Of a stretch of DNA of 64,000 nucleotides, positions 18,813 to 27,925 are shown one piece after another (position 1 is the stretch's first letter; each line of letters starts with the position of its first letter). Where the stretch lies: positions 186,001-250,000 of the forward strand of contig NZ_CP118246.1 in NCBI RefSeq assembly GCF_028816455.1. The letters run 5' to 3'. The stretch is from Devosia algicola. Its GTDB lineage: Bacteria > Pseudomonadota > Alphaproteobacteria > Rhizobiales > Devosiaceae. The translations under genes and the position numbers were made by a program. Below the pieces are notes generated by a model, which worked only from the letters and a program-made list of their open reading frames with translations, was not told the origin of the DNA and did no database searches.

Positions 18813-20471
18813 ATGCCAACGAATTTTTTTAGGCGCAATTTGATCCGCCAAGTCCCGCAAAACTTGAAACAATCACGCGCCAGGACTAGGGTCCCCTCCA
18901 AAATTCGCGTGGTAGAAACTTTGACAAATCAGACGTCAGCATCACCATTTTTGCGTGGCCAGGCCGAAAAGCTACAGGCAATTCTGGAATCCGCAGTGGA
19001 TGCTATCATTACAATTGATTCAAAGGGCGCCATCAATTCGGTCAATCCGGCCGCCGCGCGCCTGTTCGGCTATGATCAGGCGGCATTCATTGGGCGCAAT
19101 GTACATTTCCTGATGCCCGAGCCCTACCATTCCGAGCATGACAGCTACATCGCCAACTATATTGCGACCGGCAACCGCAAGATCATTGGCAAGGGGCGCG
19201 AAGTTACCGGTCGCCGAAGCGACGGCACCTTGTTTCCCATGCATCTGGCGGTCAGTGAATTTGCCATGGACGGACAGGTTCATTTTACCGGCATCATTCA
19301 CGATTTGTCGGCCCACAAAGCCACTGAAATCGCCCTGCATCAGGCCCAGAAAATGGAATCAATGGGCCAACTGACCGGCGGTATCGCCCATGATTTCAAC
19401 AATCTGCTGACCGTCATCATTGGCAATCTCGAAATGCTTGAAGGCAAGCTGACAACCCCGCTCCAGCACGAACTTGCCGCCGAGGCGCTGGAGGCCGCCG
19501 ATCTTGGCGCGCGCCTGACCGCCCGTTTGCTGGCCTTCGCGCGGCGTTCACACCTTGAGCCCGAAGTGGTCAATCTGAACAGTTTCGTGGTCGGACTGAC
19601 AGAGATGCTGCACCGCACCCTTGGCGCAACCATCTATCTGTCCAATACACTCAGTCCCAACCTGTGGTCTGCAAGGGTCGATCCATCACAGGTCGAAAGC
19701 GCCATTGTCAATCTCGCCGTCAATTCGCGCGATGCCATGCCTGACGGTGGCCGCCTTCTGGTCGAGACTGCCAATGTCCGTGTAGATGAGGCGATGAGTA
19801 TGAACCTCGACGGTCTGCCCCAGGGCGATTATGTGCGCCTTACCGTCTCCGACACCGGTACCGGCATGAGCCATGAAACGCGCGACAAGGCGTTCGAGCC
19901 GTTCTTTACCACTAAAGAGCAGGGCCGTGGCACGGGTCTTGGCCTGTCAATGATCTATGGTTTCGCCAAGCAGTCTGGCGGCCACGCCAGCATCCAGAGC
20001 GAACCGGGCAACGGCACGACCGTCAATATTTTCTTGCCGCGCTATCAGCAACGGGCTGCGGACACGGGCATGTCCAATACGCCCGAACGGGCGACGCCGG
20101 GTCGGGGTCAGGTGATACTGGCGGTCGAGGACGACCCGCGCGTGCGTAAACTGACGGTGTCCCGCCTGACCCAACTAGGCTACCGGGTACTCGAAGCCGC
20201 CAGTGGCGCAGATGCCCTGATCCTGTTGGAAACCGAGCCTCATATTGATTTGGTGTTTACCGATCTGGTCATGCCTGGCGGCATCTCCGGCTATGAGTTG
20301 AGCGCCAATGTGCGCGCCAATTATCCCGGTGTGCGCATGCTCCTGACATCGGGCTTTGCTGATGTTCTGGCCCATGGCGACCTGCTGGCCGCTGAACAAC
20401 TCAAAGTGCTGCGCAAACCCTATCGGCAGGCTGAATTGGCGGCAGCCATCGGCAATGCAATGGCGCCCTGA
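18813..20471 (+). CDS. fixL: Hybrid FixL-like heme-PAS oxygen-sensor histidine kinase
   Basis: A soluble hybrid kinase of about 552 residues. The PAS domain (residues ~45-170) carries the FixL heme-pocket pattern: [11 protein letters not shown] with the likely proximal heme His at residue 109, and [12 protein letters not shown] with the likely O2-sensing Arg at 129, then the FPMHLAVSE strand. The HisKA H-box GGIAHDFNN has the phospho-acceptor His at 193, and the ATPase domain has [10 protein letters not shown] and [10 protein letters not shown]-terminal receiver ([21 protein letters not shown]) makes it a hybrid, as in the hFixL of Rhizobium etli. I chose the ATG at 18813; a longer frame would overlap ccoN. 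It is convergent with the response regulator, with no gap. Confidence 0.83.
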   Translation: MPTNFFRRNLIRQVPQNLKQSRARTRVPSKIRVVETLTNQTSASPFLRGQAEKLQAILESAVDAIITIDSKGAINSVNPAAARLFGYDQAAFIGRNVHFLMPEPYHSEHDSYIANYIATGNRKIIGKGREVTGRRSDGTLFPMHLAVSEFAMDGQVHFTGIIHDLSAHKATEIALHQAQKMESMGQLTGGIAHDFNNLLTVIIGNLEMLEGKLTTPLQHELAAEALEAADLGARLTARLLAFARRSHLEPEVVNLNSFVVGLTEMLHRTLGATIYLSNTLSPNLWSARVDPSQVESAIVNLAVNSRDAMPDGGRLLVETANVRVDEAMSMNLDGLPQGDYVRLTVSDTGTGMSHETRDKAFEPFFTTKEQGRGTGLGLSMIYGFAKQSGGHASIQSEPGNGTTVNIFLPRYQQRAADTGMSNTPERATPGRGQVILAVEDDPRVRKLTVSRLTQLGYRVLEAASGADALILLETEPHIDLVFTDLVMPGGISGYELSANVRANYPGVRMLLTSGFADVLAHGDLLAAEQLKVLRKPYRQAELAAAIGNAMAP

Positions 20472-21203
20472 TCAGCCCGCTTCGATTGTGTGCGGCGTAA
20501 AACTATATCCCGCGCCGCGCACGGTCTTGAGCAGGCGTGGCACACGTGGATCGTCCTCTATCACCTTGCGTAACCGGGCGATCCGATTGTCGATACTGCG
20601 GTCATTGGGCGCCCAGTCCTGTCCCTTGAGCAGGTCCATGATCTGATCGCGGCTGAGCACACGGTGTGGATGCTGGACAAACATTGTCAGCAAATCGAAC
20701 GCGCCGCTCGTCAGTTGGCGTTCGCGGCCCTCCGGCCCCATCAGTTCGCGACGGTCGAGGTCCAGGACGAATTGATCAAAACGGACCTGATTGGGCGTGC
20801 CAGGCGCTTGCTTTGCCGTGCCATTGTCGAGCGGCGCGGCGCGACGTAACACCGAGCGGACCCGTGCCAAGACTTCGCGCAGGTGAAACGGCTTGGCAAT
20901 ATAATCATCTGCGCCCACTTCCAACCCGACGATGCGGTCGATCATGTCCCCTTTGCCGGTGATCATGATGATGGGAACATTGGAACGCTGGCGCACCGTC
21001 CGGGCGATCGACAGGCCATCCGTGCGACCCAGACCAAGATCGAGTGTAATCAGATCAACGTCCGTCCCAAGGTGGGCTTCAACCCCCGGTTGGTCTTGCG
21101 CCTCACTGACTCGATAACCTTCAGATTCAAGGCACCTGCGCAGCAAGCGCCGGATTTGCTCGTCATCGTCAACCACCAATATATGATGTTGATGCTCTGC
21201 CAT
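20472..21203 (-). CDS. fxkR: OmpR/PhoB-family response regulator (FxkR-like)
   Basis: A 243-residue regulator with a receiver domain (acidic VDDDEQ, phospho-acceptor Asp at residue 55 in TLDLGLG, conserved Lys in IAKPF) and a C-terminal winged helix (LTSGAFDLLTMFVQHPHRVLSR and NRIARLRKVIEDD). It abuts the hybrid FixL-like kinase tail to tail and is divergent from the fixK-like gene. That is the gene set of the hFixL-FxkR-FixK cascade known from Rhizobium etli, so I call it FxkR-like; a plain OmpR-type partner is the fallback. Confidence 0.78.
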   Translation of the reverse strand: MAEHQHHILVVDDDEQIRRLLRRCLESEGYRVSEAQDQPGVEAHLGTDVDLITLDLGLGRTDGLSIARTVRQRSNVPIIMITGKGDMIDRIVGLEVGADDYIAKPFHLREVLARVRSVLRRAAPLDNGTAKQAPGTPNQVRFDQFVLDLDRRELMGPEGRERQLTSGAFDLLTMFVQHPHRVLSRDQIMDLLKGQDWAPNDRSIDNRIARLRKVIEDDPRVPRLLKTVRGAGYSFTPHTIEAG

Positions 21204-21225
21204 TGCCTCGATCCGGATACATTTC

Positions 21226-21241
21226 GTTACAATTTCTTACC
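21226..21241 (+). promoter_or_regulatory. Candidate FxkR K-box upstream of the fixK-like gene
   Basis: A direct repeat, GTTACA-ATTT-CTTACC, lies in the intergenic region between the regulator and the fixK-like gene. It resembles the FxkR-binding K-box reported for R. etli (GTTACA-N4-GTTACA, from memory); the second half matches at four of six bases. It is about 72 bp before the chosen fixK start, a suitable place for an OmpR-type activator. Confidence 0.5.
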
Positions 21242-21313
21242 GCGCGCCCGCATACCTCTTACATCACTATGAGAATGTCATCCTCGCGACGCCTTTATTG
21301 TCGGTTCGGGGAT

Positions 21314-22001
21314 ATGAATATGCTGATTTCTACGATTGAGCCAAGCGCTGACCATCATCCAATCTGGTCAGATGAAGCTTTTGCCAGCAATGGTGTTCGT
21401 TCGCTCGCAGCTTATTCGCCGCTTTTCCGGGAGCGCGATCCGGCTACCCATTTCTACGAAGTGCTCGACGGCTGCGTGCGGGCTTTCAAGATTTTTCCGG
21501 ACGGGCGCCGCCAGATTGTCTCGTTTGCATTCGCTGGCGACATTGTTGGCTTTGGCCATGGTGATCACTATCGCTTTGATTGCGATACCATCGCGGCCAC
21601 GCGCCTGCGGGCCATTCCAAAATCGTCGCTGCTACGAGCCATGCACGACCAGCCGGGTCTTGGTGAAAAGCTGCTTGAAATTGCCGCTGATGAAGTTGCC
21701 AACATGCGGGATCTTTCCATTCTGCTGTGCCGCAAGACCGCGGTCGAGCGCATTGCCAGCTTTCTGGTGAGCATGACCAGGCGCAACGAGATCGGTTGCA
21801 TCAGACGGGCGGCGTTCCCTGCCCATGTGCCGCGCCGACATTGCGGACTTTTTAGGCCTGACCATCGAAACAGTCAGCCGCACCTTGACCAAGCTGCGTG
21901 CCCTTCGCGTCATCGACCTGCCTGACCGGACCGGCTTCATCGTCCGTGACATGCCCCGGTTGCAATTTCTGGCGCAGTGCGACGGCGAAACGGGAAACTG
22001 A
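21314..22001 (+). CDS. fixK: Crp/Fnr-family regulator, FixK type (frame broken near 21816-21819)
   Basis: About 228 residues when repaired. The cyclic-nucleotide-binding-like barrel includes FYEVLDGCVRAFKIFPDGRRQI and GDIVGFGH. The DNA-binding helix-turn-helix is RADIADFLGLTIETVSRTLTKL, with the recognition residues ETVSR of FNR/FixK proteins. No N-terminal cluster of Cys for an Fe-S centre is seen, so it is FixK-like rather than FNR-like. The frame changes in GTTCCCTG; removing one C restores it (AAFLPMCRADIAD) and the length becomes divisible by three. An upstream ATG at 21268 is possible. Likely target: the FixK box before ccoN. Confidence 0.83.
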
Positions 22002-22009
22002 GGGTGAAT

Positions 22010-22447
22010 ATGCATGTAGCAAAGCCGCGAGTCGCCTTGTCGACATTCAGGCAAACCAACGATATTTTGCCACTCCTCGAGCACCTGCTTGCAACCGGTG
22101 TTACTGCCGATGATCTGGTTGTTCTGGCGGAGCGTTCGCCCGCCGCACTCGAACAGGGGAATGCGCTAAATTGCTGGCCCGACCACATCGCCGACCAATG
22201 GTTTACCGGACCAACGCCGGATGGCGCCTATAGTCAGCTTAAATCCAACACCTTAGCACCAGCTTGGGCACGGTTTGACAATTGGCTGACCGGTCCCGCT
22301 GCCAGCGACCTCAGACTGGCCATGGGCGAAGGCGCAATCGTCTTTCTTGTCCGGCTCGACATGTCACCGGCAGCGCCGCGTATCATTCAGACACTTTTGG
22401 ACTCCGCCGCCACCAGTGTCCAACTGCACGACCTCGTGGTGTCATGA
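22010..22447 (+). CDS. Uncharacterised protein following fixK
   Basis: A soluble protein of 145 residues beginning MHVAKPRVALSTFRQTND, preceded by GAGGGTGA, and only 8 bp after the repaired fixK stop, so it is probably co-transcribed. It has no signal peptide, membrane helix or motif I recognise; VRLDMSPAAPRIIQTLLDSA near the C-terminus may be amphipathic. Context suggests a role in the oxygen response, but this is only inference. Confidence 0.6.
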   Translation: MHVAKPRVALSTFRQTNDILPLLEHLLATGVTADDLVVLAERSPAALEQGNALNCWPDHIADQWFTGPTPDGAYSQLKSNTLAPAWARFDNWLTGPAASDLRLAMGEGAIVFLVRLDMSPAAPRIIQTLLDSAATSVQLHDLVVS

Positions 22448-22475
22448 GACTTGGCCCGCGATTGTCTGCCACGTC

Positions 22476-23544
22476 TCAGGCCGGCGTCGGCTTGTCGCTC
22501 GTGGTCGGTTTCGCGCTGAGCCCACCGGACAAACGGGGCCTTTCACGACTGCGACGCAGAGCGGCTTCCGGGTTGGCCGGCCCGCTGGATTGGCGCACGA
22601 TGAGTTCATTGGCGATCTGAAGTCTGATCGGTCGATTTGGCAGGCGATTGTTTATTCTATCCTCAAGCAGTCGGACACAACTTTCACCAATTTCGCGCCC
22701 GTTCGTCCTGACCGTTGTAAGGGATGGAGAGATTTGCTGGGCAATGGAATAGTCGCCAAATCCAATAACCGATATATCCTCTGGAATGTGATAGCCCAAT
22801 CGCAGCAGTTCCGAGATGATCGTTACGGCCAATCCGTCGTGGGCACAAAAGAACACGGTTGGCACGGTGCCTTGCTCATGCAGCGCAGACAGCACATCCA
22901 GAAACCGGTTCTCGCGATCAAACTTGAGGTTTTTGAACTCAATATCGCCATGGCGCTCGAACACTTCCCGGGCCCCGTAATGTCGTTCGACACGCCCGCG
23001 ATAACCCGGTGTTCCCTGAATGTAGGCTATCGAGCGGTGCCCCAGGCTCCAATAGAAAATTGGCGACAGCAGAACCCGCCTCGTGGTCGGTGGCACACAC
23101 CTGATCAACCTGTTCCAGGGGTTCGAGCCATCCGGTACGCACCAGCGGCTTGCCAACCGCGTATGCGCGCGCCAGCGTCTGCTGATCATGCGGACCGACC
23201 AGTATGGCGCCACGGCTAGCCCCAATTACCGCTTCGATTTCACCCGCTTCATGGGTCCACCGCATTTGCACTCGATATCCGGCTCGGTGCGCCTCGGCCT
23301 GCACACCGCTCTGGATCAGCATGTGCAACTCGCTATTGATCAGGTCCGCATCATGAAAGATGACCCCCATGCTTGGCACGTCCGCTTTGGGTGGCGCACG
23401 CTCAAATCCAAGAGATTTGGCGACGGCCGCAACGCGAGCCCGGGTCTCGTCGCTGACCCCGCTTTTGCCTGACAGCGCCCGCGAAACAGCAAATTTAGAC
23501 AGGCCAGTCTCTTGGGCAATTCTGGCCATTGTTATTCGGCTCAT
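22476..23544 (-). CDS. LacI-family transcriptional regulator (frame broken at 23044-23048)
   Basis: About 355 residues when repaired. The N-terminal LacI headpiece is MSRITMARIAQETGLSKFAV followed by SRALSGKSGVSDETRARV, and the sugar-binding core includes FFCAHDGLAVTIISEL and IPEDISVIGFGDY. The frame changes at NFLLE; converting AGGCT to AGCT at 23044-23048 joins LLELGHRSIAYIQG and gives a length divisible by three. It is divergent from the peptide-type ABC/glycosidase operon, with a perfect palindrome in between, so it is probably that operon's repressor. Confidence 0.88.
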
Positions 23545-23579
23545 GCCAAGTTCTCTCAAATAACACGTAACGAATAATA

Positions 23580-23593
23580 ACCTAACGTTAGGT
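23580..23593. promoter_or_regulatory. Palindromic LacI-family operator candidate
   Basis: A perfect 14-bp palindrome, ACCTAACGTTAGGT, with the central CG typical of LacI-family operators, 36 bp upstream of the LacI gene start. A related half-site (ACCTAAC) is at about 23697-23703 and a TAACATGTTA dyad at 23737-23746, nearer the SBP gene, so a looped or two-site arrangement is possible. Confidence 0.65.
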
Positions 23594-23777
23594 CTGCCAA
23601 TAGACAGAGACTTGGCGCGCATGGCAAGAAAATACTGAAAATGGCAGCCATGCTGCCCAAATTTCAAATTTTTGCGCCGTTTTCCAACATAACGCTTTAC
23701 CTAACAAATCATATACGCGAGCCTGCGCTTAGCCACTAACATGTTAATGGACAATATGGCTGCAGGAGGAAATCAAT

Positions 23778-25706
23778 ATGGTTAGAATAAGCCGCCGCGC
23801 GTTTGTCGCCGCGAGTTCCGCCTTCGTTGGGGCTCTGGCAATTCCCAGCTTTGTACGCGCTCAAGATATCAAGGAATCAACATCGCTACAGGCCGACGTT
23901 GACAGCGGTGCTCTGCCGCCAATCGCTGAGCGCCTGCCCGAAAATCCACTGGTCATCACCCCGACAGACCGCCCCGGCAAGCAAGGTGGGGACTGGAATC
24001 ATGCCCTTGTGGGGGGCGGTTCACTGTCAATGATCGTGCGCTATCAGGACTATGAGCCCCTGATCCGCTTTAATCCCGATTGGTCCGGCCTGACCCCCAA
24101 TGCCGCTGAAAAATATGAGGTCAACGACGATTCGACTGAATACACATTCTATCTGCGCAAGGGGATGAAATGGTCGGATGGCGAGCCATACACTACCGCA
24201 GACGTGCAGTTTTGGTATGATGCTATCTTTACCGACACCGAAACGACCCAGGGCAACTCAGACTACTGGAACGTAAATGGCGAGCCTGGCAAACTCACTG
24301 TCATTGACGATGTCACTTTCAAGGTTGCCTTTTCTGAGCCGAATGGCTTCTTCGTCCAGCGTATGGCGTCCGAGGTCTCGGACCCAACGACCCGGGTGCC
24401 GCGCCACTATCTCGAGAAATTCCACAAAAGGTACAATCCTGACGCCGACAAATTGGCCCAGGAGGCTGGCTTGGATAGTTGGGTCGCCAACTTCCAGCGC
24501 GAGAACGGCTTGAACGATATCAATACGTTCCATCAAAATTCAAAACGCCCCACGCTTATGGCGTGGATGTGGCAGTCCGCGCCCGGTGAAAATACCGAGC
24601 AGGCAATCGCCGTCCGCAACCCCTATTATTTCAAGGTTGATACCGAGGGCACCCAGCTCCCTTATTTCGATCGCATCGTCTATCAGATGGTCGCCGATCC
24701 TGAAGTTCTGTTGCTCAAAACACTTCAGGGCGAGATTGACATGATGGATCAGTACATCGCCACACCAACCAACAAACCGGTGCTGTTCGACGGACAGGAG
24801 GCAGGCAATTACGGCTTCTACACGCTCAAGGAAACCGCCGCCAATGTCATGGTTTTCCAGCTAAATCTCAACCACACCGATGAAACCAAGAACGCGCTGT
24901 TCAACAATCGCGAGTTCCGTCAGGCCATGTCGATTGCCGTTGATCGGCAGGCGCTGCTCGATGCAGTGTTCGTGGGGCAGGGTGCTCCGGCCCAGCCGAG
25001 CATTAATCCCGACGATCCGCTCTATAACGAACGTCTGGCAACCCAGCATACCGAATTTGATCCTGATGCGGCTAACGCCATTCTGGACAAACTCGTGCCC
25101 GAAAAGGACAGCGCTGGCTATCGCCTTGATGCTGAAGGGCGCCGCTTGTCGGTAATTTTCGAAATCGACCAGTCCCGTTCCACCTTCATCGACATGCTTC
25201 AGTTGGCTGTGCCGATGTTCCAGGCGGTCGGCATTGATGCGCAGGTGCGCACCATGGACCGCTCGCTCTGGGAAACCCGGGTGCGCAATGGCCGCGAATA
25301 TGATGCCACCTGCCATCAGTTCGGTGCCAATGGCGGTATCGCTGCCATGCTGGACGCCCGCTATTTTGTGCCATTTAATTCCAATGCACTCTACGCGCCC
25401 GGTTGGAACCTTTATTATACCGAGCCGGACAATCCTCAGGCCATCGAGCCACCTGCCGACGTAAAGGCACAGCAGGATCTCTATCGCACATTGCTGACGA
25501 CAGGCAGTACCGAAAAACAGAACGAAATCATGGCGCAAATCCTTGAGAACGCTGCTGATCAATTCCTGGTATTTGGGGTAAGCCTGCCGCCAGATGGCTA
25601 CGGTGTGGTCAAGAACGACATGGTCAATATCACCAGGACCATGCCCAACTCCTTTATCTGGCCAACATATGCACCAACACGGCCCGAGCAGTTCTTCAAG
25701 TCCTGA
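23778..25706 (+). CDS. ABC transporter substrate-binding protein, family 5 (peptide/oligosaccharide type)
   Basis: A 642-residue exported binding protein. A twin-arginine-like signal (ISRRAFVAASSAFVGALAIP, then ARA-type site VRAQD) directs export. The SBP_bac_5 core shows TEYTFYLRKGMKWSDGEPYT and NREFRQAMSIAVDRQALLD. Relatives bind peptides, nickel or, in large members of this size, plant oligosaccharides. The glycosidases in the operon point to an oligosaccharide, probably a beta-galactoside (inference). It is followed by a strong hairpin. Confidence 0.88.
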   Translation: MVRISRRAFVAASSAFVGALAIPSFVRAQDIKESTSLQADVDSGALPPIAERLPENPLVITPTDRPGKQGGDWNHALVGGGSLSMIVRYQDYEPLIRFNPDWSGLTPNAAEKYEVNDDSTEYTFYLRKGMKWSDGEPYTTADVQFWYDAIFTDTETTQGNSDYWNVNGEPGKLTVIDDVTFKVAFSEPNGFFVQRMASEVSDPTTRVPRHYLEKFHKRYNPDADKLAQEAGLDSWVANFQRENGLNDINTFHQNSKRPTLMAWMWQSAPGENTEQAIAVRNPYYFKVDTEGTQLPYFDRIVYQMVADPEVLLLKTLQGEIDMMDQYIATPTNKPVLFDGQEAGNYGFYTLKETAANVMVFQLNLNHTDETKNALFNNREFRQAMSIAVDRQALLDAVFVGQGAPAQPSINPDDPLYNERLATQHTEFDPDAANAILDKLVPEKDSAGYRLDAEGRRLSVIFEIDQSRSTFIDMLQLAVPMFQAVGIDAQVRTMDRSLWETRVRNGREYDATCHQFGANGGIAAMLDARYFVPFNSNALYAPGWNLYYTEPDNPQAIEPPADVKAQQDLYRTLLTTGSTEKQNEIMAQILENAADQFLVFGVSLPPDGYGVVKNDMVNITRTMPNSFIWPTYAPTRPEQFFKS

Positions 25707-25730
25707 TTGGCTTGGAAACCATCAATCACT

Positions 25731-25762
25731 GCCGACGCTGACCCAATAGGGTCAGCGTCGGC
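25731..25762 (+). terminator. Strong intercistronic hairpin after the binding-protein gene
   Basis: A perfect 14-bp stem, GCCGACGCTGACCC and its complement, with a 4-base loop (AATA), 24 bp after the stop at 25706. There is no T-run, so it is more likely an mRNA 3' stabiliser or partial terminator that raises binding protein over the downstream gene products. Confidence 0.7.
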
Positions 25763-25792
25763 TCCCTAAAGTTGCGCACCCAAGAGGCCATC

Positions 25793-27901
25793 ATGGACGA
25801 CGTAAATGCCCAATCTAGTTCGCATTTGCGCCAATCCAATTGGTACAAATCAGCGACCCGCTGGACCCAGTTGACGCTGGCCGAGGATGATCCGGTCAAA
25901 TACGATCCGGCTTTCTGGATTGACGTTTTCAAACGCACCAAGTCCAATGCAACCTGTCTTAGTGCCGGTGGTTATGTCGCCTACTACCCCAGTAAGGTGC
26001 AGTACCATTACGTCTCCAAATTCATCGGTGATACCGATCCGTTCGGTACGTTGGTCGATGGTGCCCGCAAACTGAACATGCATGTCATGGCCCGCGTCGA
26101 TCCTCACGCCATCCATCAGGATGCCGCCGACGCCCACCCCGAATGGATCGCGGTGGACAAGCACGGTAACAAGCGTCGCCATTGGGCCTATCCCGACGTT
26201 TGGGTTACCTGCGCCTATGGTGATTACAACCAACAATTCATGCCGCAGGTAATCAGCGAAATTACCCGCAATTATGATATCGACGCGGTCTTTGCCAATC
26301 GCTGGCAGGGGCACGGTGTTTGCTATTGTCAAAGCTGCAAGACGCGATTCAAGGCCGCCTCGGGCTTTGATCTCCCCCAGACCGCTGATGTTGAAGCGCC
26401 GGAATGGCTAGCCTGGAGCGCTTGGCGACGTCAGGTTCTGACCAAACTGGTGGTGGATTGGGACGATGTGGTCAAGGCCATCAAGCCCAACGCCAGTTTC
26501 ATTCCCAATATGGGTGGCGTTTCGCTGGCCGAATTCGACCTGTCACTGATCGAAAAACACTGCCCCTTCCTGGTCGTTGACGATCAGGGGCGAAAAGGCA
26601 CCGAGGCGATCTGGATGGCCGGTCGCAATGGCAAGCGCATGCGCGCCACGTTCCCCGAACGTCCGGCCATTTTGATTACCTCCATTGGTCCCGAAGTAAA
26701 GTATCGCTGGAAGGACGCCGTCACCACAGGCCCCGAAATTCAAGCCTGGATTACCAACGGCGTGACCCATGGCCTGCTGCCATGGTTTACCAAATTCAAT
26801 GGCGTAGTGCCCGATCAGCGGTGGGTAGAGCCGGTGGCGCAAAGCTTTGCGTTGCATGCTCGGCTTGAGCCGGTTCTGGCCAAAATGACCCCGACCGCCG
26901 AAATCGCCTTGCTCGATCCCGCAACAACCTTACGCCATCACAGCCACGAAACCCGCGCCGCTGCCGAAGCCGACGATTTGGGCTTTTATCAGGCATTGAT
27001 CGAAGCAAAACTGCCGTTTGAGCTGGTATCGGATCAGGCGATGACGCCGACGATGCTGGACCGTTTCAAGGTCATCATTCTGGCCAATGCAACCTGCCTG
27101 TCTGACGAGCAGTGCGCCATGCTCACCGCCTATGTCGGGCGCGGCGGCTCTGTGGTCGCTGCCAACGAAACCTCAACCCGCGATCAGGGCAATCAACCAC
27201 GCAACGCCATTGCGCTGGGCGACCTGCTCGGCGTGCAGATGACCAGTCCAGCACGCGGTCCCGTTCAAAATTCCTATGTCTCCTTTAGCGGCCACCATCC
27301 GATTACCGAAGGCTTTGGCGACGCTGCGCGGATTAGCGGCGGTACGAGAATGATGGCAGTCGAACCGGCCGCCGATACTGTGTCTCCAGTACTCTATGTG
27401 CCCGATTTCCCCGATTTGCCGATGGAAGAAGTCTATCCGCGCGAAGACCCCAAGGGATCGGCGCTGGTCGCGCGAGAGCATGATGGGGGCGGGCGCACTG
27501 TCTATATTCCGTGGAATATTGGTGCCATCTTCAACGAAGTTCAGACTCCGGACCATTCCCGATTGATGACCAATGCCATCCGTTGGGCATTGAACCGGCG
27601 TCCCTCCGTCGAATTCGAGGGGCGTTCGGTGCTGGACGTTGCGGTGCGTGAAAATGCCGACGGCCTGGCAGTCATGCTATTCAATTTGACCAATCCGATG
27701 ATGATGCACGGGCCGATCCGCGACGTATTCCCGGTTGGCGAACAAACGCTCGATATTGCGGTGCCACAAGGCCGAACCTTCAAATCGGCCCGCCTGCTTG
27801 TTGACGCGGCGGATGCGACCGCCACAGTTCATGGCGATCGGGTGCGCATCAAAATTCCCGGCATCGATGTGCTGGAAGCTGTTCATGTGGTCTGGGGTTA
27901 G
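25793..27901 (+). CDS. Putative glycosyl hydrolase (GHL6 / GH42-trimerisation-like)
   Basis: A cytosolic protein of 702 residues with a TIM-barrel first half and a class-I-glutamine-amidotransferase-like second half (FKVIILANATCLSDEQCAML, VGRGGSVVAANET) as in the beta-galactosidase trimerisation domain. CYCQSCKTRF and DAVFANRWQGHG are typical of hypothetical glycosyl hydrolase 6 proteins. I chose the ATG at 25793, which has AAGAGG before it. Lying between the binding protein and the permeases, it probably acts on the imported saccharide. No activity can be assigned with certainty. Confidence 0.7.
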   Translation: MDDVNAQSSSHLRQSNWYKSATRWTQLTLAEDDPVKYDPAFWIDVFKRTKSNATCLSAGGYVAYYPSKVQYHYVSKFIGDTDPFGTLVDGARKLNMHVMARVDPHAIHQDAADAHPEWIAVDKHGNKRRHWAYPDVWVTCAYGDYNQQFMPQVISEITRNYDIDAVFANRWQGHGVCYCQSCKTRFKAASGFDLPQTADVEAPEWLAWSAWRRQVLTKLVVDWDDVVKAIKPNASFIPNMGGVSLAEFDLSLIEKHCPFLVVDDQGRKGTEAIWMAGRNGKRMRATFPERPAILITSIGPEVKYRWKDAVTTGPEIQAWITNGVTHGLLPWFTKFNGVVPDQRWVEPVAQSFALHARLEPVLAKMTPTAEIALLDPATTLRHHSHETRAAAEADDLGFYQALIEAKLPFELVSDQAMTPTMLDRFKVIILANATCLSDEQCAMLTAYVGRGGSVVAANETSTRDQGNQPRNAIALGDLLGVQMTSPARGPVQNSYVSFSGHHPITEGFGDAARISGGTRMMAVEPAADTVSPVLYVPDFPDLPMEEVYPREDPKGSALVAREHDGGGRTVYIPWNIGAIFNEVQTPDHSRLMTNAIRWALNRRPSVEFEGRSVLDVAVRENADGLAVMLFNLTNPMMMHGPIRDVFPVGEQTLDIAVPQGRTFKSARLLVDAADATATVHGDRVRIKIPGIDVLEAVHVVWG

Positions 27902-27925
27902 GAGCGGCATTTTCGCTGGATTACC

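Noticed and set aside
18591..18813. Longer start for the hybrid kinase
   Set aside because: It would overlap the first 117 bp of ccoN on the other strand and shows no conserved protein sequence before the PAS domain.
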